Below are positions 5,148 to 13,387 of a DNA stretch of 20,582 nucleotides, piece by piece. The DNA is taken from the NCBI GenBank assembly GCA_030837785.1, contig JAUQYA010000092.1, forward strand, positions 1 to 20,582. The letters run 5' to 3'. The position numbers and the translations under genes were made by a program. The DNA comes from Albidovulum sp. GTDB lineage: Bacteria; Pseudomonadota; Alphaproteobacteria; Rhodobacterales; Rhodobacteraceae. A model generated the notes under the pieces. It did not search any database. It saw nothing but the letters and a program-made list of their open reading frames with translations, and was not told the DNA's origin. Within the stretch, counting starts at the first letter, position 1. Each line of letters starts with the position of its first letter.

Positions 5148-6287
5148 ATGGACCTGCATCAGCGTTACCCGGCAATCGCCGACCTCAAGGCTCGCGCGCG
5201 GGCGCGCATCCCGCATTTCGTCTGGGAATATCTCGACAGCGCCACCGGCACCGAGGCGACGCTCAGGCGCAACCGCGCAAAGCTCGACGCGGTGCTGTTG
5301 CGTCCCTCGATCCTGCATGGCGAGTTCGCGCCGGACCTCTCTGCCACGCTCTTCGGCCAATCGTTCCCCCTGCCCTTCGGCATCTCGCCGGTCGGCATGT
5401 CGGGGCTGGTCTGGCCAGACGCCGAGCGGCTTCTGGCGGCGGCGGCGGCGAAGGCGGGGCTGCCCTATGCGATGTCCACCGTCGCCAGCCAGACGCCGGA
5501 GTTCGTGGCCCCGGTTCTGGGCGCACATGGCTGGTTCCAGATGTATCCGCCGCGCGACCCGGAGATCCGGCGCGACATGCTCAGACGCGCCCGGGATGCC
5601 GGGTTCACCGCGCTGATCCTCACCGTGGACGTGCCGGTGGCCAGCCGGAGGGAGCGCCAGACGCGGTCGGGCCTGACCCAGCCGCCCCGGCTCACGCCCC
5701 GGCTTCTGGCGCAGGTGCTGCGGCGGCCGGCCTGGGCGCTGGGGACGCTGCGGATGGGGATGCCGCGGATGCGGTTGATGGACGGCTACGCCGAGAACAA
5801 GGTGAGCCTGTCGTCGACCGCGCATATCGGCTACCTGCTGCGCACCTCGCCCGACTGGGACTATCTCAAGGCGCTGCGCGATGCCTGGAACGGGCCCCTG
5901 ATCATCAAGGGGGTGCTGCGCGCCGATGATGCCGCGCGGCTTCAGGACGAGGGCGCGGATGCGATCTGGGTGTCGAACCATGCCGGGCGGCAGTTCGACG
6001 CCGCCCCCGCCACGATGGAGGCGCTGCCCGCCGTCCGCGCCGCGACCACGCTTCCGGTGATTTTCGACAGCGGCATCGAAGGCGGGCTCGACATCTGCCG
6101 AGCCATCGCGATGGGCGCGGATTTCGTCATGCTCGGCCGCGCCTGGCACTATGCGCTCGGTGCACTTGGGGCGGCGGGGCCGGCGCATCTTGCCGACATG
6201 CTGGCCAAGGACATGGCCGCCAACATGGGCCAGCTCGGTGCGCGACGGCTGGCCGATCTTCCGGCCTGTCTTCCCGACCCGGCCTGA
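5148..6287 (+). CDS. FMN-dependent alpha-hydroxy-acid dehydrogenase/oxidase
   Basis: A 379-residue member of the L-lactate dehydrogenase (LldD), glycolate oxidase and mandelate dehydrogenase family, which oxidises (S)-2-hydroxy acids to 2-oxo acids using FMN in a TIM barrel. Visible family positions: Y28, the FQMYPP segment (130-135), LTVDVPV (158-164), the FMN lysine in IIKGVL (K254), the catalytic His and Arg in SNHAGRQFD (H278, R281), FDSGIEGGLD (306-315) and MLGRAWHY (328-335). The usual SNHGGRQ has Ala for the second residue, and an Arg normally in the DSGIR segment is Glu here, so the substrate should not be assumed. Weak AAGGCGG precedes the ATG. The last codons are formed by one arm of a perfect inverted repeat. 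Confidence 0.88.
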   Translation: MDLHQRYPAIADLKARARARIPHFVWEYLDSATGTEATLRRNRAKLDAVLLRPSILHGEFAPDLSATLFGQSFPLPFGISPVGMSGLVWPDAERLLAAAAAKAGLPYAMSTVASQTPEFVAPVLGAHGWFQMYPPRDPEIRRDMLRRARDAGFTALILTVDVPVASRRERQTRSGLTQPPRLTPRLLAQVLRRPAWALGTLRMGMPRMRLMDGYAENKVSLSSTAHIGYLLRTSPDWDYLKALRDAWNGPLIIKGVLRADDAARLQDEGADAIWVSNHAGRQFDAAPATMEALPAVRAATTLPVIFDSGIEGGLDICRAIAMGADFVMLGRAWHYALGALGAAGPAHLADMLAKDMAANMGQLGARRLADLPACLPDPA

Positions 6288-6318
6288 CGCGGGGGGCCGG
6301 GTCGGGAAGACAGGCCGG
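6261..6318. repeat. Perfect 24-bp inverted repeat overlapping the dehydrogenase stop codon
   Basis: Arms 6261-6284 and 6295-6318 are exact reverse complements around a 10-nt loop that starts with the TGA stop (6285-6287). It could act as a terminator or 3' stabiliser of the dehydrogenase mRNA, but the nearest T-run (TTTT at 6330-6333) begins 12 nt after the stem, so it is not a canonical intrinsic terminator. It codes for the last eight residues. Confidence 0.9.
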
Positions 6319-6349
6319 CGGGGGCGTCGTTTTCGTCTGGATTGCTTCG

Positions 6350-6369
6350 GGATCGCGCCTGCGCGATCC
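6350..6369. promoter_or_regulatory. Small inverted repeat upstream of pyc
   Basis: GGATCGCG-CCTG-CGCGATCC, an 8-bp perfect hairpin or operator-like palindrome 114 bp before the pyc start. No T-tract follows. Function unknown. Confidence 0.4.
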
Positions 6370-6483
6370 GTGCCGGGCCATATGCAGAATGCGGTGCCGC
6401 CGGAATCTGATGCCGGTCGCATTCAGGGGATTGCGCCGCAGCGCAGCACACCTATTGTTCGCCCGCGACCGTGGAGGGGACAG

Positions 6484-9400
6484 ATGACCGAATTCAGGAA
6501 GATCCTTGTGGCGAACCGCGGCGAGATCGCCATTCGCGTGATGCGGGCGGCGACCGAACTGGGCAAGCGGACGGTGGCGATCTATGCCGAGGAGGACAAG
6601 CTTTCCCTCCACCGGTTCAAGGCCGATGAGGCCTATCGGATCGGCGCCGGGCTGGGCCCGGTGCAGGCCTATCTCTCGATCCCCGAGATCATCCGGGTGG
6701 CGAAGGATTGCGGCGCAGACGCGATCCACCCGGGCTATGGTCTTCTGTCCGAGAACCCCGATTTCGTCGAGGCCTGCGATGCGGCCGGCATCACCTTCAT
6801 CGGCCCGAAGGCCGAGACGATGCGCGCGCTCGGCGACAAGGCCAGCGCCCGGCGCGTGGCCGTCGCGGCCGGGGTGCCGGTGATCCCGGCGACCGAGGTG
6901 CTGGGCGAGGATTTCGAGGCGATCCGGCGCGAGGCGGCGGAAATCGGCTATCCCTTGATGCTCAAGGCGAGCTGGGGCGGCGGCGGGCGCGGGATGCGGC
7001 CGATCAACGGGCCGGACGAGCTGGTCGAGAAGGTCCGCGAGGGGCGGCGCGAGGCCGAGGCCGCCTTCGGCAACGGCGAGGGCTATCTGGAAAAGATGAT
7101 CCTGCGCGCCCGCCATGTCGAGGTTCAGATTCTCGGCGACAAGATGGGCAACATCTACCACCTCTACGAACGCGACTGCACCGTCCAGCGCCGCAACCAG
7201 AAGGTCGTCGAACGCGCCCCCGCCCCCTACCTGACCGATGAGCAGCGCGCCGAAATCTGCGAACTGGGCAAGCGCATCTGCGCCCATGTCGGCTACGAAT
7301 GCGCCGGCACCGTCGAGTTCCTGATGGATATGGACTCGGGGCGCTTCTACTTCATCGAGGTGAACCCCCGCGTCCAGGTCGAGCATACCGTCACCGAGGA
7401 GGTGACCGGCATCGACATCGTCCAGGCCCAGATCAAGATCGCCGAGGGCAGGACGCTGACCGAGGCGACCGGCGTCGCGGACCAGGAGGACATCCGGCTG
7501 CGCGGCCATGCCGTCCAGTGCCGGGTCACCACGGAAGATCCGCAGAACAACTTCATTCCGGACTACGGCCGGATCACCGCCTACCGTTCGGCCACCGGCA
7601 TGGGCATCAGGCTCGACGGCGGCACGGCTTATGCGGGGGGCGTGATCACCCGCTACTACGATTCGCTTCTGGTCAAGGTCACCGCCTGGGCGCCGACCCC
7701 GGAACAGGCGATCGCGCGGATGGACCGGGCGCTGAGGGAGTTCCGCATCCGCGGCGTTTCCACCAACATCGACTTCGTCATCAACCTGCTGAAGCACCCG
7801 ACCTTCCTGTCGAATACCTATACGACGAAGTTCATCGACACGACCCCCGCGCTTTTCGCGTTCAGGAAGCGCCGCGACCGGGCGACGAAGATCCTCACCT
7901 ACATCGCCGACATCACCGTGAACGGCCACCCCGAGACGGCGGGCCGCGCCAAGCCGCCGGCCGAGGCGCGGGCGCCGAAGCCGCCTGCGCTGCGTGCCGC
8001 GCCGGCGCCCGGCACGCGCAACCTGCTGGAGGAGAAGGGCCCGCAGGCCGTGGCCGACTGGATGGGAGCGCAGAAGAAGCTGCTGCTCACCGACACGACG
8101 ATGCGCGACGGGCACCAGAGCCTGCTCGCCACGCGGATGCGCTCGCTCGACATGATCCGGGTGGCGCCGGCTTATGCGGCGAACCTGGCCGGGCTCTTCA
8201 GCGTCGAATGCTGGGGCGGGGCGACATTCGACGTGGCCTACCGCTTCTTGCAGGAATGCCCCTGGCAGCGACTCCGCGACCTGCGCGCGGCGATGCCGAA
8301 CCTGATGACGCAGATGCTGCTGAGGGGCTCCAACGGGGTGGGCTATACCAACTACCCCGACAACGTGGTGCGCGAGTTCGTCCACCGGGCGGCGACGACC
8401 GGGATCGACGTCTTTCGCGTCTTCGACAGCCTCAATTGGGTCGAGAACATGCGCGTGGCGATGGACGCGGTGATCGCGGAGGGCAAGCTCTGCGAGGCGG
8501 CGATCTGCTACACCGGCGACATCCTGAACCCCGACCGGGCGAAATACGACCTGAAATACTATGTCAGCATGGGCAAGGCGCTGAAAGACGCGGGCGCGCA
8601 TGTGCTGGGGCTGAAGGACATGGCGGGGCTTCTCAAGCCCGCCTCGGCGCGGGTGCTGTTCAAGGCGCTGAAGGAAGAGGTCGGGCTGCCGATCCACTTC
8701 CACACCCATGACACCAGCGGGCTGGCGGGCGCCACCATCCTTGCCGCCGCCGATGCGGGCGTTTCGGCGGCGGACGCGGCGATGGATGCATTCTCGGGCG
8801 GCACCTCGCAGCCCTGCCTCGGGTCCATTGTCGAGGCGCTGGCGCATACCGACCGCGACACCGGGCTCGACATTTCGGCGATCCGCGAGATTTCCAACTA
8901 CTGGGAGGGGGTGCGCCACCAGTACCGGGCGTTCGAATCCGGGCTCGAGGCGCCGGCGTCGGAGGTCTGGCTGCACGAGATGCCGGGGGGCCAGTTCACC
9001 AACCTCAAGGCGCAGGCGCGCAGCCTCGGCCTGGAGGACCGCTGGCACGAGGTGGCGCAGGCCTATGCCGACGCGAACCGGATGTTCGGCGACATCGTCA
9101 AGGTGACGCCTTCGTCGAAGGTGGTGGGCGACATGGCGCTGATGATGGTGGCGCAGGGGCTGACGCGCGCGCAGGTGGAAGACCCCGCCGTCGACGTGGC
9201 CTTCCCCGACTCGGTCGCCGACATGCTGAAGGGCAACCTCGGCCAGCCGCCGGGCGGCTTTCCCGAGGCGATCGTGCGGAAGGTGCTGAAGGGCGAGGCG
9301 CCGAACACCGAACGGCCGGGCAAGCACCTCGCCCCGATCGACCTGGAGGCCACGCGCGCCCAGGTGTCGAAGGACCTGATGGGCTTCACCGTCGACGACG

Positions 9401-9924
9401 AGGACCTGAACGGCTACCTGATGTATCCCAAGGTCTTCCTCGACTACATGGGCCGTCACCGCATCTATGGCCCGGTCCGCACCCTGCCGACCAAGACCTT
9501 CTTCTACGGCATGGAGCCGGGCGAGGAAATCTCGGCCGAGATCGACCCGGGCAAGACGCTGGAAATCCGCCTTCAGGCAGTGGGCGAGACCGACGACCAG
9601 GGCGAGGTGAAGGTCTTCTTCGAACTGAACGGCCAACCCCGCGTGATCCGCGTCCCGAACCGGCTGGTCAAGGCGGCGACGGCCGCGAAGCCCAAGGCGA
9701 CCGAGGGCAACCCCGCCCATATCGGCGCGCCGATGCCGGGCTCCGTCGCCTCGGTCGCGGTGAAGGAGGGACAGAAGGTGCATGCGGGCGACCTGCTTCT
9801 CACCATCGAGGCGATGAAGATGGAAACCGGGCTGCACGCCGACCGGCCGGCGACGGTGAAGACGGTGCATGTGCACGCCGGCAGCCAGATCGACGCCAAG
9901 GATCTCCTGATCGAACTGGAATGA
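6484..9924 (+). CDS. pyc: Pyruvate carboxylase
   Basis: A 1146-residue single-chain biotin enzyme that carboxylates pyruvate to oxaloacetate, the main anaplerotic step. The N-terminal biotin carboxylase starts KILVANRGEIAIRVMRAA, with an ATP-grasp glycine loop at about residues 160-172 (LKASWGGGGRGMR) and FIEVNPRVQVEH near 290-300. The carboxyltransferase barrel begins at LLLTDTTMRDGHQS (about 533-546) and contains the LGLKDMAG segment near 710. The C-terminal biotinyl domain has EAMKMETG with biotinyl lysine K1112, 35 residues before the end. Length is normal for the alpha4 enzyme. The ATG at 6484 has GGAGG 6 nt upstream. It is separated from the dehydrogenase by the inverted repeat, so probably transcribed on its own. 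Confidence 0.97.
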   Translation: MTEFRKILVANRGEIAIRVMRAATELGKRTVAIYAEEDKLSLHRFKADEAYRIGAGLGPVQAYLSIPEIIRVAKDCGADAIHPGYGLLSENPDFVEACDAAGITFIGPKAETMRALGDKASARRVAVAAGVPVIPATEVLGEDFEAIRREAAEIGYPLMLKASWGGGGRGMRPINGPDELVEKVREGRREAEAAFGNGEGYLEKMILRARHVEVQILGDKMGNIYHLYERDCTVQRRNQKVVERAPAPYLTDEQRAEICELGKRICAHVGYECAGTVEFLMDMDSGRFYFIEVNPRVQVEHTVTEEVTGIDIVQAQIKIAEGRTLTEATGVADQEDIRLRGHAVQCRVTTEDPQNNFIPDYGRITAYRSATGMGIRLDGGTAYAGGVITRYYDSLLVKVTAWAPTPEQAIARMDRALREFRIRGVSTNIDFVINLLKHPTFLSNTYTTKFIDTTPALFAFRKRRDRATKILTYIADITVNGHPETAGRAKPPAEARAPKPPALRAAPAPGTRNLLEEKGPQAVADWMGAQKKLLLTDTTMRDGHQSLLATRMRSLDMIRVAPAYAANLAGLFSVECWGGATFDVAYRFLQECPWQRLRDLRAAMPNLMTQMLLRGSNGVGYTNYPDNVVREFVHRAATTGIDVFRVFDSLNWVENMRVAMDAVIAEGKLCEAAICYTGDILNPDRAKYDLKYYVSMGKALKDAGAHVLGLKDMAGLLKPASARVLFKALKEEVGLPIHFHTHDTSGLAGATILAAADAGVSAADAAMDAFSGGTSQPCLGSIVEALAHTDRDTGLDISAIREISNYWEGVRHQYRAFESGLEAPASEVWLHEMPGGQFTNLKAQARSLGLEDRWHEVAQAYADANRMFGDIVKVTPSSKVVGDMALMMVAQGLTRAQVEDPAVDVAFPDSVADMLKGNLGQPPGGFPEAIVRKVLKGEAPNTERPGKHLAPIDLEATRAQVSKDLMGFTVDDEDLNGYLMYPKVFLDYMGRHRIYGPVRTLPTKTFFYGMEPGEEISAEIDPGKTLEIRLQAVGETDDQGEVKVFFELNGQPRVIRVPNRLVKAATAAKPKATEGNPAHIGAPMPGSVASVAVKEGQKVHAGDLLLTIEAMKMETGLHADRPATVKTVHVHAGSQIDAKDLLIELE

Positions 9925-10008
9925 TCCCGGCCCCGTCCGGCGGCCGCGATTAGCGGATTGTTAGCGGACGCGGGCGTAGCGTCACCCCGGGGAACGAAGG
10001 GGTGATCC

Positions 10009-10392
10009 GTGAACGATTCAGGCCAGACCGCTTTCGAATCCTTCCTCGTGGAAGATGTGATCCTGACGCTTGGCAACCTCCGGGGCTCTCTGGGATGGCT
10101 TGGCGAGGGGGCCGCGGCGGATCGCGCCTGCCTCGACCGGCTCGACCGGCAGCTCGGGCTTCTGGAGGACCGGGCGCACCGGGTGGCGCAGGCCTTGCGG
10201 GAGGCGGCGGCATCCGAACCGGCCAATCTCTTCGCCGGGCCTGATGCGGGGTCTAATGCGGGACCGGGCTGCGGGGAGAACCGGGCGCCGGATACCTCCG
10301 CGCTCGCCGAGGTCGAGAGCGCGATCCTCGCTGCACTGGCCGCCGACCGCGCGCAGGGCGCCCGGCCGGTCTTCCGCAGCCGCCGGGCATGA
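10009..10392 (+). CDS. Hypothetical protein, 127 residues
   Basis: Not recognised. It begins MNDSGQTAFESFLVEDVIL from a GTG at 10009 with a good AAGGGG 6 nt upstream (9997-10002), which decides the start. Residues about 35-65 (ACLDRLDRQLGLLEDRAHRV) form an amphipathic, charged helix that could be coiled coil; a Gly/Pro/Asn-rich stretch follows (about 72-95), then another helix (ALAEVESAILAALAADRA) and a basic tail. There is no signal peptide or membrane segment, so it is probably cytoplasmic. It lies 84 bp after pyc and converges on the Hint gene. The upstream gap carries a repeated TTAGCGG (9950-9956 and 9961-9967). Confidence 0.55.
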   Translation: MNDSGQTAFESFLVEDVILTLGNLRGSLGWLGEGAAADRACLDRLDRQLGLLEDRAHRVAQALREAAASEPANLFAGPDAGSNAGPGCGENRAPDTSALAEVESAILAALAADRAQGARPVFRSRRA

Positions 10393-10448
10393 CGGCCGCG
10401 CGCCAAAACGGCGGCGCCTCGGCCCCCGGCCGCCATCCTCCGCTGCGG

Positions 10449-11102
10449 TCAGGCGGCGCGGCCGATCTCGGCCGTGGTCAGCGCGCCTTCGGCGATCAGC
10501 GCCAGCATCGCCCGCGCCCGATCCTCGTCAAGCACCTCGAAGAACCCTGCACCGCCGGCGTCCTGCCGCACCCCGGGCACCTCGGCCGCGCAATGGACGA
10601 GCGCGCCGGAATTGACATAGACCACCTCCTCGCCCGCGAAACGCAGGGTGATGACCTCGGCGGGGCGGGGGAGCAGCCGGCGGGTGATGCCCGCGTGGCC
10701 GGCAAGGGCGGAGACCGGCACCAGCGCGCCGGCAACCCCGAGCACCGCTTCGGCGACGGCGGAAGCGAGGAAGACATGCTGCCCGGGCATGAGATCGAAC
10801 CCCGAGCAGGTGTCGAGCGCGCCGCCCGGCACATGGATGACCTCGACCCCGGCGGCGGGCCGGAGATGGCGGCGCTCGACCGCCGCCAGGGGGCGGAAGC
10901 CGCCGTCCCAGGTCGCCACCCGGATGCCACGGGCAAGCGTCTCGACCGGACGCCAGCCGGACAAGGTCTCGACCAGGCTGCCCGCAAGAATCCCGGCGGC
11001 GCGGACATCTGGCCCGAGGTTCAGCCCGCCGAGGGTCAGACCATCAAGCGAAAGCGCGATCTTCTCGGCGGCGCGGAAGCTGGTGGCATCTTGCATGAAC
11101 AT
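10449..11102 (-). CDS. Hint-fold domain protein (Hint_2-like), nucleophile missing
   Basis: A 217-residue protein. The pattern GSLVETLSGWRPVETLARGI (41-60), then ATWDGG (63-68) and LMPGQHVFLAS (104-114), matches the Hint_2 (Hedgehog/intein-like) domain common in Rhodobacterales. Hint domains normally start with a catalytic Cys just before the GT(L/V) segment; here the residues are GILAGS, without Cys, so autoproteolysis is unlikely. A C-terminal tail (about 185-217) is helical. The start is ATG at 11102, with AAAGGA about 8 nt upstream; an internal ATG at 11096 is an alternative. It is a single gene, and a GC-rich hairpin (about 11127-11150) lies in its leader. Role unknown; some relatives are parts of secreted adhesin-like proteins, but this copy has no signal peptide. 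Confidence 0.7.
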   Translation of the reverse strand: MFMQDATSFRAAEKIALSLDGLTLGGLNLGPDVRAAGILAGSLVETLSGWRPVETLARGIRVATWDGGFRPLAAVERRHLRPAAGVEVIHVPGGALDTCSGFDLMPGQHVFLASAVAEAVLGVAGALVPVSALAGHAGITRRLLPRPAEVITLRFAGEEVVYVNSGALVHCAAEVPGVRQDAGGAGFFEVLDEDRARAMLALIAEGALTTAEIGRAA

Positions 11103-11401
11103 GGGTCGTTTCCTTTCGGCTCTGACGCCCCGGGCTGCATCCCTGGGGCCGGTTCGGTGCCAGTGTGGCGATGGGATCAGTTCGCACCCGGAATTCGCCC
11201 ATATTTCGACATGATCGGGACAAACCCGCGGCACTATTTCGCCGTGATCGTAAATCCACCCGCGCCGGGGCGGTTTGAACGGCATCGACGCGCGCGTTAA
11301 CTCCGACATAACCATTTTTCGCGCCAGAATCATCGGCTTGCGCGGCAAAGGTCAGCGCTTGAGCGAATCAGGCGCTCCCCCCGTCAACCGCGCCACCCGG
11401 C
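11103..11401. other. Intergenic region between the Hint and YCII genes
   Basis: About 300 bp without a gene I can support. It includes the Hint gene leader (ribosome-binding site near 11110-11117), a 9-bp inverted repeat with one G-T pair at about 11127-11150, and a less GC-rich stretch (11295-11330) that may hold the promoter. A minus-strand in-frame extension of the Hint gene to 11348 has no ribosome-binding site. Confidence 0.4.
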
Positions 11402-11734
11402 TCAGGACGGCTCCTCCAGCGGCCAGACCTCGACGACGCCGTGGGCGACGGCGCAGGGCGTGTGCGAGACCATCTCGACGGCCTCGGCGAGGTCGGCGGC
11501 CTCGAGGATGGCGAACCCCGCCACCGGCAGCGCGGCGGCCATGAAGGCCCCCTGCGTCCTGTGCAGGCCGCTGTCCTCGGTATTGCGCACCTGCACCGGC
11601 GCGCCCGCGACCCCGATCACCGCCCCCTGCCCTTGCAGCTTCGCGTCATGGGCAAGCGCCGCCGCCCGCAGGGGGGCGGGCGTGCGGTCATAGCCTGCCT
11701 GGTCGCCATATCCGATCGTCACGTATTTCGGCAC
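11402..11734 (-). CDS. YCII-related small protein
   Basis: A 110-residue ferredoxin-like alpha/beta protein. It starts MPKYVTIGYGD, has RAAALAHDAKLQGQGAVIGV (about 23-42), FAILEAADLAEAVEMV (about 74-89) and ends GVVEVWPLEEPS, the usual YCII layout with a conserved His (H29) and a closing EVxP-like strand. YCII domains are small stand-alone proteins often annotated as putative dehydratases or enzymes of unknown reaction; I assign no substrate. The GTG start at 11734 has AAAGGAG 6 nt before it and places the N-terminus at the first strand. It stands alone between the Hint gene and tRNA-Gly. Confidence 0.72.
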   Translation of the reverse strand: MPKYVTIGYGDQAGYDRTPAPLRAAALAHDAKLQGQGAVIGVAGAPVQVRNTEDSGLHRTQGAFMAAALPVAGFAILEAADLAEAVEMVSHTPCAVAHGVVEVWPLEEPS

Positions 11735-11872
11735 CGCGCGCTCCTTTCCAGGGGTCTCTGCCATAGAACGGCCAAACCCGCCCGGTTCGTGACGGTTCCC
11801 CGGGCGGCGCGCCCCGGCCCTGAGGCCGGCGCCCTCCTGCCGGCGATTTTTCCCGCCCCGGCGTTTTTCCAC

Positions 11873-11901
11873 TTGCGGCGGCGCGGCAGGTTTAATACAT
11901 C
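11873..11901 (+). promoter_or_regulatory. Putative tRNA-Gly promoter
   Basis: TTGCGG (11873-11878) lies upstream of the AT-rich TTTAATACATC (11891-11901), with TACATC at 17-bp spacing. The tRNA begins 16 bp later. The exact -10 hexamer is uncertain. Confidence 0.4.
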
Positions 11902-11917
11902 GCCTGCACCCAAGGAT

Positions 11918-11992
11918 GCGGGCGTAGCTCAGGGGTAGAGCATAACCTTGCCAAGGTTAGGGTCGTGAGTTCGAATCTCATCGCCCGCTCCA
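11918..11992 (+). tRNA. tRNA-Gly (GCC)
   Basis: A 75-nt cloverleaf: acceptor GCGGGCG pairs with CGCCCGC (11982-11988), discriminator T, encoded CCA. The D arm is TAGCTCAGGGGTAGAGCA. The anticodon stem TAACC/GGTTA holds loop TTGCCAA with anticodon GCC at 11950-11952. The T loop is TTCGAAT. All core positions are canonical. Confidence 0.97.
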
Positions 11993-12029
11993 GAATACCG
12001 CTCCATGCGGCGGATCGCATGACCGGAAC

Positions 12030-12057
12030 GGGCCGCCTTCGGGCGGTCCTTTCGTTT
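12030..12057 (+). terminator. Intrinsic terminator after tRNA-Gly
   Basis: GGGCCGCC-TTCG-GGCGGTCC forms an 8-bp stem (one G-T) closed by a stable C(UUCG)G tetraloop, followed by TTTCGTTT. It separates the tRNA from the his genes. Confidence 0.85.
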
Positions 12058-12103
12058 CCCGCGGCGCGGGCGCGACACGCAGGGCTTTTTCGCCCCGCCC
12101 CGC

Positions 12104-12132
12104 TGGAACTGCCGCCGCCCGCCGCCTATAAC
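12104..12132 (+). promoter_or_regulatory. Putative hisB promoter
   Basis: TATAAC (12127-12132) is a good -10; TGGAAC (12104-12109) is a weak -35 at 17-bp spacing. It would give a leader of about 20 nt before hisB. Confidence 0.4.
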
Positions 12133-12157
12133 GCCCGCGAAGCGAAAGGGCGGCTCC

Positions 12158-12745
12158 ATGCGCAAGGCGACGATCACGCGGAAGACGGCGGAAACCGAGA
12201 TCGCGGTCGAGATCGACCTCGATGGCAGCGGAAGCTACACCAACGAGACGGGCGTGGGCTTCTTCGACCACATGCTCGACCAGCTTTCGCGCCACTCGCT
12301 GATCGACCTGAAGGTGCGGGCGAAAGGCGACCTGCATATCGACGACCACCACACGGTGGAGGATACCGGCATCGCGCTCGGCCAGGCGCTCGCCAAGGCG
12401 CTCGGTGACAAGCGCGGCATCCGCCGCTACGGGCATTTCGCGCTGGTCATGGACGACGCACAGGTGGCCGCGGCGCTTGATCTTTCGGGCCGGCCCTATC
12501 TCGTCTGGAACCTCGACTTCCCTGCCGCCAGGATCGGCGGCTTCGACACCGAACTGGTGCGCGAGTTCTTCCAGGCGCTCAGCACCCACGGCGGCATCAC
12601 GCTCCATGTCGACCGCCGCCACGGGATCAACGGCCACCACCTTGCCGAGGCCGCATTCAAGGCGGTGGCGAAGGCGCTGAGGATGGCGGTGGAGCCCGAC
12701 CCCCGCGCCGGCGGCGCCCTGCCCACGACCAAGGGGGCGCTGTGA
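12158..12745 (+). CDS. hisB: Imidazoleglycerol-phosphate dehydratase
   Basis: A 195-residue monofunctional HisB that converts imidazole glycerol phosphate to imidazole acetol phosphate, histidine pathway step 6. The Mn-binding motifs are present as DDHHTVED (H64, H65, E68) and GHHLAEAAFK (H160, H161, E164), and FFDHMLDQLSRH (35-46) is the conserved N-terminal block. There is no phosphatase domain, as usual outside enterobacteria. The ATG at 12158 follows a purine-rich AAAGGGCGG. Its stop overlaps the hisH start by 4 bp (GTGA), indicating translational coupling. Confidence 0.97.
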   Translation: MRKATITRKTAETEIAVEIDLDGSGSYTNETGVGFFDHMLDQLSRHSLIDLKVRAKGDLHIDDHHTVEDTGIALGQALAKALGDKRGIRRYGHFALVMDDAQVAAALDLSGRPYLVWNLDFPAARIGGFDTELVREFFQALSTHGGITLHVDRRHGINGHHLAEAAFKAVAKALRMAVEPDPRAGGALPTTKGAL

Positions 12746-13383
12746 GCCTCACCGTTCTGGTCGACTACGAATCGGGCAACCTTCATTCGGCGGAAAAGGC
12801 GTTTCAGCGCATGGCGGCCGAGGCCGGAGGAGGCGCCGTTCTCGTGTCATCCCGGCCCGAGGATGTCGCCCGCGCCGACCGGATCGTGCTGCCGGGCGAC
12901 GGCGCCTTCCCCGCCTGCCGCGCGGCGCTGTCGCGCCGCACCGGCCTTTTCGAGGCGATCGAGGAGGCCGTGCGCGTCCGCGCCCGGCCGTTCCTCGGCA
13001 TCTGCATCGGCATGCAGATGATGGCCATGCGCGGGATGGAATACCGGGAAACACCGGGGTTCGGCTGGATTCCCGGCGAGGTGGTGCGGATCGCGCCGTC
13101 GGACCTGCGGCTGAAGGTGCCGCACATGGGCTGGAACGACCTGGTGATCGACCGCCCGCATCCCCTGCTTGCCGGCATCGAAACCGGGCAGCACGCCTAT
13201 TTCGTGCATTCCTACCACTTCCGCGTGGCCGACCCCGCGGATCTTCTGGCGCATTGCGACTATGGCGGCCCGCTCACCGCGATCGTCGGGCGCGACACGA
13301 TGGTCGGCACCCAGTTCCACCCGGAAAAGAGCCAGGCGACGGGCCTCAGGCTGATCGCCAACTTCCTCGCCTGGCGACCCTGA
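12742..13383 (+). CDS. hisH: Imidazole glycerol phosphate synthase, glutamine amidotransferase subunit
   Basis: A 213-residue class I amidotransferase that releases ammonia from glutamine for HisF. The oxyanion strand is PGDGAF (51-56), the nucleophile is C88 in FLGICIGMQ, and the rest of the triad is H193 and E195 in TQFHPEKS. The GTG start overlaps hisB by 4 bp. It is separated from hisA by the oppositely oriented DUF2147 gene, whose end lies only 4 bp away, so the two genes converge. It works in complex with HisF, encoded 1.4 kb downstream. Confidence 0.96.
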   Translation: MSLTVLVDYESGNLHSAEKAFQRMAAEAGGGAVLVSSRPEDVARADRIVLPGDGAFPACRAALSRRTGLFEAIEEAVRVRARPFLGICIGMQMMAMRGMEYRETPGFGWIPGEVVRIAPSDLRLKVPHMGWNDLVIDRPHPLLAGIETGQHAYFVHSYHFRVADPADLLAHCDYGGPLTAIVGRDTMVGTQFHPEKSQATGLRLIANFLAWRP

Positions 13384-13387
13384 GGCG

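Noticed and set aside
6127..9876. Long minus-strand open frame opposite pyc
   Set aside because: Antisense shadow of pyruvate carboxylase, rich in His, Arg and Gly from third-position GC bias.
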